Source of the DNA: Vitellaria paradoxa
Taxonomy: Eukaryota; Streptophyta; Magnoliopsida; Ericales; Sapotaceae
Reading direction: 5' to 3'
Assembly: GCA_019916065.1 (NCBI GenBank)
Contig: CM034239.1
Coordinates: 42,362,663 to 42,426,662, forward strand
Length of the DNA stretch: 64,000 nt
Below the pieces are notes generated by a model. The model made no database searches. It worked only from the letters and a program-made list of their open reading frames with translations, and was not told the DNA's origin. The translations under genes and the position numbers were made by a program. Positions 1 through 13,500 of the stretch are shown piece by piece (position 1 is the first letter of the stretch; every line of letters starts with the position of its first letter).

Positions 1-1290
1 TTTAAGAATTGTTTTTATTTGGTTTGACATTTTCTATTTTTGCGATTTGGATTCTCCACAAAAAGGCTGAAAACGGTTTTTGACACCAATTTGCATTTTT
101 ATGGGGAGGAGTACGGGATGAGTTCAAACATCATTTGGTGGATTGGAGCTCCATTTGTTTACTTATCAAGGATGCTGGAATTGGTATTCGGAGATTAAAT
201 TTGTTTAAGAAGGCTTTATTGGTTAACTGGTGGTGGCGTTTTGCATGAGAGAGAGAATGTGAGTGGGTGTGTGTGTGTGTTTGGAGGAGAATTGTTTCAT
301 CTAAGTTCGTGCTTCAGTGAGGTGGATGTTCCTCTGCTAGTGGGTATGGTGCTCATGGGTCAAGTTTTTGGAAGGGTACTCATAGTAGGTGGAACATTTT
401 AGGCTCCGTTTGGAGCTATGATATTTGTTGAAAAACATTGAAAATCCTAAAAATTATTCACTTTTTATCTCACTGTACGAATTATGAACCCACAACTTTT
501 ATCAAATTTTATTAACTGTTGTCACTTCAAACGCACTCTTAGTATCTATCCTTCTAAGTTGGTAGAGGGGATATGGTCAAAATTTGAAGCCATCCTTGAC
601 TTGATGGTTGATTTGCACATGAAATGTTCCTAGAACTCTACAAAGTTGTTACTAACAAGGAAGCTTTAGTTCTTGAGATATTTTATTTGATTGGTGGGAA
701 AATAGTTTGGAATTGCATGTTGTGCAATAACCTTTTTGATTAAGAGACTAAAGATTTTGCTAGAATGATGCAGTTGTTATATGGCTCTGATGTTGAAGAA
801 GGAGAGGATGAAGTTTGTGGATGTTGTAAGTGTAAGTCATAGTATAATATTTTAACTGGGTGTAAGGAGAAACTCCTAAGGAGGTTTTTATTTTGAGGAG
901 GCAAGTTACTGTAAATGTGTTGTTTGTATGAAAGAGATGAGGAATCGATTGATTGTATTTTTTTTTTTATTAATTAGTCACCAAAGTACAAAATCATTCC
1001 AAAAAGAGTGTCAGAATTCAGTACTTGTTTTGTCCTATTGGGTTTTCCCTAAGAGAGTGAGTTATATGAGCATGGTGGAGTGATATAAGGAGCAAAAGGA
1101 AGATGACACTTGAAGAATTGCGCCATTTTTGCATTTCTTGGATAATTTGGAGGAAGTGAAATATAAGAACTTTTCAAGGATCAAAACTTCTTTACATAAA
1201 ATAGATGGTTTCTTTTGATGTCTACATTTTATAGGTGGATTATAAAGGGTTTCGATCCAGATTTTGATTTTTTTTAATTTTTTACTGAGA
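1..1290 (+). mobile_element. L1-type LINE 3' remnant, interrupted
   Basis: Translated fragments in several frames resemble the end of plant L1 reverse transcriptases and the zf-RVT tail: RLNLFKKALLVNWWWRFA near 195-245, GYGAHGSSFWKG near 343-376, and LEELRHFCISWIIWRKWN near 1105-1160. It has many frameshifts and stops. A MITE (402-538) splits it. The left end is outside the window, and the right end is unclear because no poly(A) or TSD is visible. Confidence 0.6.
402..538. mobile_element. Tourist-like (PIF/Harbinger) MITE, TSD TTA
   Basis: A 137-bp insert beginning GGCTCCGTTTGGAG and ending CTTCAAACGCACTC; the termini are imperfect inverted repeats. It is flanked by TTA at 399-401 and 539-541 and sits inside the LINE remnant, so it is younger than the LINE. 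Confidence 0.6.
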
Positions 1291-1392
1291 ATACGGGGTT
1301 ATAATTTTGGGCTGTAAATGAGCCACATCTCCTTGATGCTATCTGTTAATAATGCACTTTATATTTAGTAATATGACACTATACCATATGTG

Positions 1393-1607
1393 CAGGGACG
1401 GAACTAGAAATTTAATTAGGGCGGTGCCAATTCCTATAAATTTTAATATTTTTTTTAGTGGGAGTGTTTTTTTTTTTTTTTTGAACTGGATGTGCCATTC
1501 TAAAGAGATGTATTTATAAAAATAATTATACTATATATACATATAAAAAAATTTTTGCACCAGGGGGAGCCGAGGCCCCCTTTGGTCAGACGGTTGGTCC
1601 GTCTCTA
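1393..1607. mobile_element. hAT-type MITE with 8-bp TSD
   Basis: Termini CAGGGACGG and CCGTCTCTA are near-perfect inverted repeats. A perfect 8-bp duplication CATATGTG flanks the element at 1385-1392 and 1608-1615, diagnostic of a hAT transposition. The 215-bp interior is AT-rich, with a GGGGGAGCCGAGGCCCCC segment near the right end and no coding capacity. Confidence 0.85.
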
Positions 1608-1716
1608 CATATGTGGTATGCCACATCTTCATACCTTGTCGTCATCCTAAAAGTTAAAACATTGTTTACAAATATTAAAATATTAGCCACATCTCACCTA
1701 AAAGCTCAAGTTACCT

Positions 1717-1832
1717 TGTTAGGTTTGGGGGCTGTAGACTTGTGGGAGTTAGCTTTTTGGAAATGATGCTGATCGTTAACTATGGTGGGGTCACTAGAGT
1801 CTTGTGGAGGGGTGAGAATCAAGATAGTCTGG

Positions 1833-1869
<37 letters not shown>

Positions 1870-2314
1870 ATTGCTAGTAGTGGTAATAGAAAGCGAATGA
1901 CAAGTCATGGACTCTCGAGAGGAGGAGGGTTTATATATAGGCTGGGTGGAATATTTTTGGGCATGAGTCAATGCAATGTATCCGTCGGGTGGATGTTTAG
2001 CCTTAGACTGGCACGGTAAGAACTCCTCCAGAAATCTCTCTGTAGATTGGTCGAGGAAGTCTCGACGATCTCTTAATTGTAGCCACCAATTCACTGGACT
2101 CCCAATAATCTCGTTGAAGAAATATATCTGTTGGGAGAATTCGAGGACCTTGTTCCTCATCCAGGGGATATGAGTACCCGTTGGGGTGGTTTAGCCTTGG
2201 GTTGTGGGGAGTCTTCTGACGATAAAAAGGCACAGGAAGGGGCTTGGCCAATTCAAAGTACACCACGTAGGAGAATGCTGACAATCCCTAGGCCTTATTG
2301 CCATGGTACCCACA
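1717..2314. mobile_element. Solo-LTR-like repeat, copy 1
   Basis: About 600 bp running from TGTTAGG to CCCACA. It shares sequence along its length with the interrupted repeat at 8777-14918, including a (GA)n tract, GGAGGAGGGTTTATATA and CCTAGGCC near the end. Termini look like an LTR, but no TSD or internal region is visible here. Small ORFs inside are not convincing. Confidence 0.5.
1836..1866. repeat. (GA)n microsatellite
   Basis: About 15 uninterrupted GA units inside the solo-LTR-like repeat. The second copy (near 8920) has a shorter interrupted GA tract, so the expansion came after duplication. Confidence 0.95.
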
Positions 2315-2331
2315 TTGGATAATTTTATTAT

Positions 2332-3506
2332 GGGGTAATTACCTTTATACTTTCTGTATTTAAGGTCAAAATCACTTATACCCACTGTACCTTGTAATTA
2401 TGCAGTAATAATTCTTGTACTCGCGATTAAAGTGAAACACTGGACGGCTTCGTTTTAAGTGGTAGAAAGACAAAATTACCCTCTTCTTCTTCTTCTTCTT
2501 CGCTACCCTCTCTTCTTTTCTCTGTTTTTCCACTTTTCTCTCTCCACACGACTTTCACCATTACTGACTCAAGAAATCTTCTTCAAATTTCAAGCATATA
2601 ATTACAAATCGAGAAAAATATCTTTCTTAAATTTGAAATTTTTTTCAAAGGATATATAAGAGACAAAATCTATGTAAAACTCACAATATATATAACACAT
2701 ATCAGAACCAGAGTTCTTAAAATTAAGAGCCCCCGACCTAGATCCGAGATCTCAATTTCGAGCAAAGCAACAAACCCCAATCTCCACGATTTCCCTCAAC
2801 CTCCTAATCTTGAAACAATACCCATTGATAAAAAAAAAAGGAGAGAGAATTAAATAGATGCTGGTGAAAAAATGAGATTTTAAGCAGTTTTGGTGAAGAT
2901 TTAATCAGACCTAGTCTGGATTTCTTGAGAAATTGAAGAAGTTGCTTATATATACTTATACATACATACGTATATATATGTAACCTTTGTTCTTGAACAT
3001 CCTAATGTTGGGTTACTATGGTTTTTCCTCACCAGTGGTTCCTAATAGGATTGAAGCCGGAGGGGAAGTAGTCAATGAGATCATGAGAGGGGAGATCTTG
3101 TGGGGGATTTCACCGAGGGTCTCAATCTTCACATGTACCTTATCTCTCTTCTTTTTCTTCTTTCTCCTCCTCCTTGTCTTGTTCTCTTCATCAACTACAG
3201 TCTCTTGTTTCTCTTCCTCTTCGCTTAACAGAAACTTGATTGTTTAGACGGTGATAAGGCTATTGGAGGCTTGGAAGATGAGAGTGTTGCTTGGAAGGGC
3301 ATTTTGGTCTGTTTATCTTTTATTTTTTGTTGGATATTGAACACTTGCACTTTTTATACGCGTGTATCTCAAGCACCATTAACTTTAATAGTTCCGTCCA
3401 ACTTTTCACTTTAGTCATGAGCGCAGGGGTTGTTAGTGCATAATAACGAGGTACAAAGTGTAAGTGATTTTGAACCTAAGTATAGAGGTACAAAGGCAAT
3501 TAGCCC
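2332..3506. mobile_element. Mutator-like element with about 150-bp TIRs
   Basis: The sequence at 2332-2475 is closely matched by the reverse complement of about 3360-3506; both contain GTCAAAATCACTTA-like and AAAGTGAAA..TGGACGG blocks. Flanks TTTTATTAT (2323-2331) and TTTTATTTT (3507-3515) agree at 8 of 9 positions, as expected for a 9-bp MULE TSD. The interior (about 2480-3350) has no transposase. It has a TTC-rich stretch, then a moderately GC-rich segment that could be captured host DNA; this was not identified. Confidence 0.7.
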
Positions 3507-3682
3507 TTTTATTTTTCATATTACCATTTCATACTGTCAAAAAATCCTCTCATGTGCAGTTAAAATATATATATTTGGCAAGGCCAAACTTTTTCGACTA
3601 TTAACCTTTTGGGTTGGCAGTGTGATTTGCACTAAGAACCCTTGTCCTCTAATACCATGTTACACTATTAGCCATCATACGA

Positions 3683-4195
3683 TATCACCGTCTAAACTGT
3701 GACCTAGTATCGTTTTGCCCCATTCAACTAAAAACTATTACACATCAACCCCTTAAATTATTAATTCATAACAATGTGCACCATCCTTACACTGACATTT
3801 GCGATTTTATGAAAATTTAGTCAACTAACATGTAAAAAGAAACATGTTACATGCTAAAATAGATATTCCACAATTTTATTAAAATAATAGCACTTGTATA
3901 AGAAACTACAAGCATTTTAGTTCTATAATTTCATTAAACCTCTTAGGATATTTTTTTCAATTAGAATTTTATACAATGATATTTTAGTTACAAAATTTTA
4001 TATACAGGCATTTTAATTGTTTATATTTTTCTTCCCTTCACTTGCATGTTATTTGAATAACATTTGTTAAACATCACAATTATTAGTGTGAGGAAGGGAC
4101 ATATCATAAATTGATTGTTTAGGGGGTCAATATATAAGGTTTTTTAGTTGAGGAGGGGAGTAAAGTGATAATGGATCAAAGTTTAGGGTTGACCT
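3683..4195. repeat. Long imperfect inverted-repeat element
   Basis: The sequence around 3690-3800 (CAACTAAAAACTATTACACA, CAACCCCTTAAATTATTAAT) pairs with the reverse complement of about 4080-4192 (GGGGGTCAATATATAAGG, TTTTTTAGTTGAGGAGGGG). Arms are about 110 bp with clear divergence. No coding capacity. It is probably an old non-autonomous DNA element; the exact ends and TSD were not resolved. Confidence 0.55.
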
Positions 4196-4388
4196 TGTAA
4201 TCAATCCTTTCATTCATGTTACTATTTTGTACTCTGCAACAAGTAAACTAGAGGAAGTAAGTTGTCCTAAAACTATTTGCTAAATACATATGGAAACTTC
4301 TCATATGTTGTGACTTTTTTCTTATCCTTTTTGTATGCACAGGAATTATTGTTACTTTTCCTGATTGATTAAAATTGGATTTTTTCAG

Positions 4389-4532
4389 GCTGAAGATGGT
4401 GTTGGTCTACCTGAGAAAATTCTTGATCAGTCAAGCTATGAAGTTGCAGCAAAGTTCTATTTCATATTTATTCAGTTTGATTTGCTTTGGTCCCTTAATT
4501 TTTTTGCTTTAATAGTTCTAAATTTCCTTGAG
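4389..4532 (+). CDS. TPC1: TPC1 window exon 1: pre-S1 and S1
   Basis: 48 codons, phase 0 at both ends, acceptor TTTTTCAG and donor GTTAGT. It starts [16 protein letters not shown] and ends in the S1 membrane segment ([17 protein letters not shown]). By analogy with Arabidopsis this is the second coding exon; the short hydrophilic N-terminal exon was not found in 1-4388. Confidence 0.96.
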
Positions 4533-7500
4533 GTTAGTATAATTTATGTTACTGCTATGTTTTGATTTCTTTCCATCTATATTCATGGAAGCCTCCTTGA
4601 AATTAGCAAGAAATACATGTTGTTCATTAGCAAGAAATACATTTTGTTCATTAGCTTTTCTGGAAATCATTCCATGACGAATTTTTTTAGTTATGCTTAT
4701 TTTTGTTTAATGTGCAGAAGCCGTTGTGGTGTGCTGAGTATTCAGCATCCTGCAACAACAGAGAGTACTACTTTCTAGGACAGTTGCCATACTTAACTGG
4801 CGCAGAGTCTCTTGTTTACGAGGTAAAAGTTTAATTTCCCCAGTTAATGGGCAGACAGTATTAGTTATAGAGTGCATTGTTTCTTTAGAAAGAGATACAC
4901 AAGTAATGCTAGTTAAATATTGGAACCGCTGTTATGAGAACTGGACGGTCTGTTGAACTGGGAATGGGCAGGTTGGCTGGTTTGATTTAAACTAGTGGAT
5001 CCATTAAGAACAAAACCAGATAGCTGGATAGTGTGGCCATTTTTTGACTAAAATATTCAAAGAAAACAGTCAGTTCATTATTTTGACAAAATTGTTCAAA
5101 ATATGCAGCTCCCAAGTCTTGAATGCGAGTAAAGGGTGTGATACTGGCAACAGCAAACCACTGGACCAAATCTTTTGTGCGTGTTTCATTTCCCCATATA
5201 TTAAATATAAGGGATAAATAATATGAATAAATTATATTTAATTTATAACACAGGTTGAACCAATGAACCAAGAACCGATATCTTCACTGGTTTGATATCA
5301 GTTGGGTTCTGTTAGCTATGATAGAAATGATACTAAAAGCATTATGACTGGAACAGAAACATTGCATGGCTGACTGATCATAACTTTAATTGCTTTTGAA
5401 CTTTAAATCAATCCACAAGAGTTGTCTACATGATTTCTATTCGTGCTGTCGTTTATTGGCTGAAATAACCCACAAGCCTGTACTGCCAGAACTAATTATC
5501 AAAATGTCTTCGCTTAGCTGAACTAGATCTGCATATCATCATTATTATTTTCAGCTATGTGATTTTCTGTGTCTCATGCAGGGTGTAACTCTTGCGATTC
5601 TTGTGATAAATACCTTCTTTCCGATTTTGTATGAAGGATTTCATATCTACTGGAAAAGTCCTCTTAATAGATTAAAGGTACCTGGTTCCAAATCTTTGTT
5701 AATGAAACTATTACCTGAACTATTTATTTTCCTATATTAACCTTTTTTTTTTTTTAAAGAAAATAAAAGGTTCTTCATGATAATTATAAAGGCTAAATTA
5801 GCTCACATGAGGGTGGTAAGACCTTTACCAATTGAAATAAAGGTTACCAGTTTGAACCCCTCGGGATTACTTGACTCTTGATTCTGGTGGGCTGGGTCAG
5901 GAATTCTGTTGGTATAAGTGGCGGGACTTCCAAAAATAATAATAAAGGCTAAAGTAGATCCAAAATGCTGATTTTCGTTGCATGAATTGCTCCCTTGGGT
6001 GCTTGCGTGCATAATTTAATTTTTGCCCTTTCATTAATTCAGATAAAAATACCTTATATACTAGAAAATTGTGAAGGGGTGAACTAATATTATATGTCAA
6101 GTAAGTTCCACTCACCATTCTTCTTGTAACTTGATGAGTGCTCACATTACTGTGCTTGGAGATGAATAAAAATTTATATACCATGTTAAAATCATTTGTT
6201 CATGTGCCATGATTGTTTGGCTCCATCCAATCACATATCTGATGAATTATAAAATGGCTATGCTGGAGGATTTTCTATAAACTTAAGTACATATTTGAGG
6301 TTGTTTCTGTTCCATTTGGTTATATTGGGTGGGTTTGGAGAGGAAGCTAATATCAAGATTGGCATCTTCGTTTAAAGGTGGCACTAATAGAAGAGAAGTT
6401 GAGAGAAGGATATTTAAGATGGTTTGGTTATGTTCAACGCAGATTTAGAGATGCACTAGTTTAGAAGAGTGAGTTGATTCAAGTAAAATAGGGAAAGAGG
6501 ATAAAAGGTAGATCTAAGAGTTCATGGACTAAATTTGTGAGGAAAGACCTAATTTTATATAACCTCGCAGAAACATAATCTAGGATAAAAATGAATGGAG
6601 GAAGAGAATTCATGTAACCTCCCTCAACTAGTTTGGGACTAAGGCTTTGTTTAGTTAAATGAGGATATAATCATATTAGAGTCTTGAGGGGGAGTGTTAG
6701 AAATAAGGTTTATTGTATCTTAAGGGATTAGATGAATATAAATTCACGTGAGAGTAGATATCCAATTAATCTTATCTCTAAAGTTAATATTATTATAATC
6801 ATGGAATCAATGAGTTGAGTTGAATAAAATGCCACTATTATCTATCCCGTAGATGTCAGCCATTAGACTGAACCATGCAAACCTTTTATTTTATTGCTAA
6901 ACTACTTGTGCGCTTTTTTATTTATCTGTATTTACTGTGCCTTTTATCATTTTATGTTCTTTCTTGAAATTCTTTTCATGAAAGGATTAAGATTAACCAT
7001 GCTTAAATTTTATGGTAACCTATTTTTTTTTTTTAATTAGCCACAGAAACTTTATTAAATAATAATAAAAAGATCCAAAGAAGAGGACGAGCAGTCCCTT
7101 ATGAGAAATTAAGATACAATGGTGTTAGAGACTGCTAACCAATCTCAAGAATAACAAAAAATAGAGATGATGCAAATTCTGGCAATATAGATGCCCAAAA
7201 CGAAGCAAAAAAATATCAACTTATGGTAAACTAACTTTTTCAATACGAGTTTTCTATTGTGTTGGTTTTCAACTCCACCTTCTGGTACTTCATGAGATAT
7301 TTGCTTGAAACATATTAGCAATTCGGAGTGAAATTGGTTTCTGGAAGCAAGTATACATATTATTAAAAGTCTTCCAGTAATATTTGTACTGAAATGCACG
7401 GTAATATATGTACTGAAAGCACCAAAAAGAGTGGAACCTTTGCATCAAAATAGATCAACAAGGAGATTGAACTCAACTGTGAAATTTATAAACAAAAGAA

Positions 7501-10500
7501 ATCATGACAACTTCCTTAACACCAAAAATGAAAACTATTCGCTAGACAGCCTTAAGGTTAGGCACTGTCAGCTCTGTCTCATAAGCACCGCAGCTACCCC
7601 TCTCTCTAGAGGCAGTACATTATTTTGTCATGTATTACACAATATAGTCAATTACTTGGGCATTCTATATGAAATTAATGAAAATAAACTACATCCCTAT
7701 ATAAATGATATTCAATCAAAATGACATATCTTCCATTTATTAAGCTGCATGGTGTATTTTTTTTCCTCAGGAGTTATACAAAATTTCTATTATTTTAATT
7801 TCTTCTTGACTGAACAACTTGGTCCTTTCTTCACAGTTTTGGTTGATTAGTTAACTTTTTCTTTTTCCCAATTATTTTGTCTCTACTAATCGTGTGCCGG
7901 TGTTTTTTTCTCTTTGGCATCCTCTATGTAAATTATATTTATTCAAAATGACATTTCTTCCATGTAAAAAGGCTGCAATGTGCAATTTTTATTTGGAAAG
8001 TTATATTGCATTTCTATTATTCTAGTTGCTTCTTGACTTAATAATTTGGTCCTTTGTTTAAAATTTTGATTGTTTATTTGAATTTATCTGTGTTTTCCTT
8101 CCACATACTTCTTTGACTCCTTCCCCCCACCCCCCCCCCCCCAAAAAAAAAAGAAGCAAAAGCAGTGTTCTTTTCTATCTTACTGTGTTCTTGTTATTTT
8201 CAGGGCATTTTGCTATTAATCTTGGTTGCCGATTTTATAGTCTATGTTCTTTATCTATCTCCAGTGGCCTTCTATTCTCTTCCGTTTAGGATTGCGCCTT
8301 ACATCCGGGTTGCTTTTTTCGTACTGAACATTAGGTATGGTGTGAATAAAGCCCATTCTTTTTGAACAACGTGACTTTATTGATCTATTTTTGAGTTCAA
8401 TCTTAACTATAGTCACATATGTGCTGATTCAATTTGACTTTTAACAACTGGTGGCAACTGGCAGACATGTTAAAGCTACTATTGGTCATCTACAATTTCA
8501 TCTTGTTGAACTGTCATCTGAGCTTGACACCCTTTATGCTGTTTTTCATCATTAGAAGCTGAAATCATTTGATCTAATAGAACTATTGAAGTTGAAGAGA
8601 ACAAAAAATAATAAAGAAAAAAGAAAAAAGGGGCCTCCATTTTGAAGGCATATTAATTTTTCCGCCCTTTTAGGTTTCTCTTGATATGCATTCATATTTC
8701 TGAGAGGAACCATTTTAAATGAAGTTAAGTGGCAAACTGGTTTGAGGGTCTCCTAGCTTTCTTGTGAATTTATTAGTGTTTTTTTTTTTTTTTGGGGGGG
8801 GGGGGGTGGGGCGGGTTGACTTGAAGGGGTCTAGCCTTTCGGAAATAATGCTAATTATCGAATATGACGGAATCACTGGAGCCTAGCGGAGGAGTGAAAA
8901 TCAGGACAATCTGGAACAAGAGAGAGACAGAGAGTGTTATAGGTAGAGGTAGTAGAATGGTGAATGCTCAATGATGGACCCTCCAGAGGAGGAGGGTTTA
9001 TATAGGTGAAAGGGGAATCTTTTTGGGCGGGAATCAAGGCCTTAAATCCATTAGGAGGATATCCAGCCTTGACTCAGTGGGTTATGCCTTCAGTCAATGA
9101 TGGACCAAATACTGCTGTGGGGACTCAGATGGATGCAGTAAAAATTATTCCCTTCAAACATGTTTATAAAATATTTACACATGGTAAGAAGAGAAGCAAT
9201 GCTGAAGAAGTTGTTGAAAATTAGACTTGCTGCTGTGGAACAATTCAAGCTATTCGAATTCAAGTTTGTTATCTTTTCCTCTTCAAATTTCCAGATTATT
9301 AGGGAGTTGTTAGAATCAGATTATTAGGAAGTTGTTAGTAGTTTTTCCTCTTTGAATTTCCAGATTATTAGGGAGTTGTTAGGATCAGATTATTAGGAAG
9401 TTGTTAGGATTCAAAATCAGTTTTCCTCTTTGATTTTTCCAGATTATTAGGAAGTTGTTATATGAATTTGAATTTCAAACTCAAATGTATTCCTATTTAA
9501 GGGCTGAGAAGCGAATAAAGAAGGGAGGTTGAGTTTTCACATTAATTTCCTAAAAATCTAGAGATCGGAGGGTTCTCTCTAAGGAGTCCTCACTACTTAC
9601 AAAATAGGTAAGAAGGGCAGAAGGACTTCCAAGTTTGATCTAACAGCGGACTTCCGGGTGCAGGGTCCCTTGACTAGATCCCGGGCAAGAGTTGCTGACA
9701 ACTTGGTATCAGAGCCAGCTGTCATGTCAGACCTTCGTACCTTCCAGCAACAATTTGAGGCTTTTATGGCTATGTACCAAGAGGACCGAGCAAGGGAAAG
9801 AGCTGAAAGAGAAAGGGAGAAGCTAGCTAATGAAGCCCGACAAAACGAGCTGACTCTCCAATTAGAAGAACTGTCCAGAGACTTTGCTGCCAGCAGAGTT
9901 GAAGGGAGAAGAAATGGGATGGATTATAACCACAGGGTGTCCCAAGAGCCATGGGCTGAAACTCCAGAAAGGGGAAATTTTGCGCCAAGGTACACCAAAC
10001 TAGATTTCCCTCACTATAATGGAACCTCGGATCCACTAGGTTGGTTGAACCGATGTGAGCATTTTTTCCATCACCAGAAGACAGCCTTGGAAGACAAAGT
10101 TGGTCTAGCCTCTTTTCATTTGGAGGATGATGCCCAGCTTTGGTTTATCAAATTAGAAGGGGACCGTCCCCAGTTGACTTGGGAAGACTTCAAAACCAAT
10201 TGTAACTTACGCTTTGGACCACCCATCCGAAGTAATAAGCTGGGAGAGCTGTCCAAACTGCGTCAAACAGGCTCGGTGGATGATTATCAACGAAGGTTTG
10301 AGCAATTGGCAGCTCGTACCTCTTCCCTAACTCAGGAGCAAGAGGTGGAAATTTTTATAAGTGGCCTGAAGGAATCAATTGCAGTAGAAGTTGAACTGCA
10401 ACAACCTGCAGATTTAACCAAAGCAATGAGCTTGGCGCGATTGTACGAACGAAGAATTAATCGCCAAAAAGAAGGGCCTTTTGAACAGCGCAAGAATTCA

Positions 10501-13500
10501 GCAAGTAGCTCCTCCAAAATTCCTTACGTAAGGCGTCTTAACAAGGCTGAAATGGAACAAAGAAGGACCCAGGGACTTTGCTTTAATTGTGATGAATTAT
10601 ACAAGCCTGGGCATCAATGCAAACGGCTGTTTTGGCTTGAGGGGTTGGACGATGACGTTCCAGAAATTGATGAGGAGCCTGAAATTTCCTTTCACGCCAT
10701 CACTGGGTCACTCAAATTACAGACTATGCAGGTGCAAGGATTCATTGGGGAAGAGCCTCTAATTATTTTGATCGATTTGGGTAGCACCCATAGTTTCATC
10801 GATGAAGCCTTAGTTGAACGACGGAAAATCCCAAAAGAAGACAAAGCCGAATTAAAGGTGACAGTGGCAAACGGCGAGAAATTGCGCTGCCCTGGAGTGT
10901 GTCGTGCAGCAAAGTTATAGCTAGGTAATCAGTTCTTTACATTTGATTTATTTTTATTACCCTTGTTTGGCTTTGGGGCAGTATTGGGAGTCAATTGGCT
11001 GTGCACATTGGGGCCCATAAATTGGGATTTTGAGCAGATGAAGATGGAGTTTTTGAGTCAAAACAGAAAAGTAGAATTGGAGGGTATTAGCAGTTCCCAA
11101 ACTCCACCGAAATCTCTCTTCCCCATCTTAACAGAAGACAGACGTGAGTCTACAATCCAAGAAATCCTAGCTGAATTCAAAGACCTCTTCAAAATTTCAG
11201 ACCGTCTTCCCCCCGCACATTATTACGATCACAGAATCAACTTGCAGCCTGGAATTGGTCCCATAGCCGTGCGCCCCTACCGTTATCCTCACGCTCAAAA
11301 AGATGAAATCGAAAGGCAATGTGAAGAGATGCTACGCAGCGGTATAATTAGACCAACCCAGTCCCCCTTCTCATCACCGGTGCTCCTTGTAAAAAAATCA
11401 GATGGGTCATGGAGATTTTGCGTGGATTATCGCTCCTTGAATGCCCACACTATCAAGGACAAGTTTCCCATTCCGGTGATTGACGAATTGTTAGAGGAAT
11501 TGTATGGGGCAAAGTTCTTCACCAAACTTGATCTTCGTTCTGGGTACCATCAAGTTAGAATGAGGGAGTCAGATATTGAGAAGACAGCATTTCGAACACA
11601 CCACAGACATTTCGAATTTCTTGTCATGCCTTTTGGGTTGTCCAACGCTCCATCAACTTTCCAAGCTCTTATGAATGGTATCTTCAAATTGTTCTTGCGT
11701 AAGTTTGTTCTTGTATTTTTTGATGATGTTCTTATCTACAGCAAGACCTGGGCCGAACACCTCCGGCACATAAGGAAAGTTTTCTCTATACTCAGAAATC
11801 ACTGCCTCTACCTTAAACAAATGAAATGTTTATTTGCTCAGGTACAAATTTCCTATTTGGGACATATTATATCTGAGAAAGGAGTTGAAGCCGATCCGGA
11901 CAAAATTTCAACCATACTCCACTGGCCTAAACCACAAACTATTAAGGGCCTTCGGGGATTTCTAGGCCTAACCGGCTATTATAGGAAGTTTGTGCAGAAC
12001 TATGGAGAGATTGCCGGTCCTTTAACCGCCATGTTGAGGAAGAATTCCTTCCTATGGACAACTGAATCCTTAGCTGCCTTTAACACTTTGAAGGAAGCAA
12101 TGACTCAAACTCCAGTCTTAGCACTAATAGATTTTGGCCAACCATTTGAAATAGAATGCGACGCATCTGATAGCGGGATTGGAGCCGTGCTGCAGCAAAA
12201 TAAGCACCCTATCGCTTTCTTCAGTAGACCACTTGCAAAATAGTATCTATCTCTTCCTGCTTATGAAAAGGAACTGATTGGGTTGGCAAAGGCCATCAGA
12301 CATTGGAGATCGTACCTATGGGGGCAAAAATTTCTGATTCGGACTGACCATTATAGCCTTAAATTTCTTTTGGATCAGCGCATAATCACCTCTCCTCAAC
12401 AACATTGGATTAGCAAACTAATGGGGTTTGATTTTTCAGTTGAGTACAAACCGGGAAACGAAAATAGAGTGGCAGATGCCCTTTCCCACAGGGATGAGGA
12501 TGTTGGGCTGTTGCAATCAATTTCAATGCCCCAGCTCGGATTTTTTGAAACTATTCGGCAAGAAGTTAAAAATTCCCCTGAATTGATGAAGTTGGTGGAC
12601 CAAATTCAAGCGGGGTCAGTTCAAGCTCCTTGGAGCTTCAAGGATGGTTTGATTTCTTTAAAAGTAAAGTTTATTTGCCTCCTTCTTGACCCTTGCAGCA
12701 GGTCATTATTGCAGCCATACATACACAGCACCATGAGGGGTACCAAAAAACTCTCCATCGCGTTGCAGCAGATTTTTATTGGCAAGGTATGAGGCGTCAA
12801 GTCCGGCATTTGATTCAATCTTGTGACGTCTGCCAGCGCAATAAATCAGAGCACCTTCGTCCTGCGGGTCTCTTACAACCCCTTCCAGTTCCCTTGCAAA
12901 TATGGTCTGATATCTCTATGGATTTCATAGATGGCTTGCCACAGTCAAATGGTAAGTCGGTGCTTTTTGTGGTTGTTGATAGATTCTCAAAGTATGCGCA
13001 TTTCATACCAATCTCACATCCCTATACTGCTGTCACGGTGGCTCGGGTATTCTTTGATCACATCTTCAAACTTCATGGCTTACCGGAAACCATTGTTAGT
13101 GATCGAGATGCCACATTCACCAGCTTGTTTTGGACTGAATTATTTAAGTTGACTGGCACTAAATTGGCGTTAGCTCAGCGTCTCATCCTCAATCAGATGG
13201 TCAGACAGAAGCGGTTAATCTTATCATTGAAATGTATTTGCGTTGTTTTACAAGTGATCATCCTCGGCGTTGGGCAAGCTGTATTTCATGGGCTGAGTAT
13301 TGTTATAATACCAGCTACCATTCTTCCTTGAAAACATCTCCTTTTGAGGTAGTTTATGGCCGACCTCCACCTAAACTACTCTCCTATTGTCCTTGGTTAT
13401 CTCCATTGGCAGCAGTAGATGTTGAATTGCAAGATAGAAATCTCCTATTGGCTGATGTACGGAACCGCTTGTTACAAGCTCAACAGCGGATGAAAGATTG

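Noticed and set aside
1819..2385. Overlapping ORFs on both strands (60-113 residues)
   Set aside because: They lie inside a repeat with a second copy at 8777-14918, where the frames are not kept.
1..4388. First TPC1 exon (short hydrophilic N-terminus)
   Set aside because: I searched both flanks of the TEs for the expected Ala/Leu/Val/Asp-rich exon end before a GT and found none; it is probably upstream.
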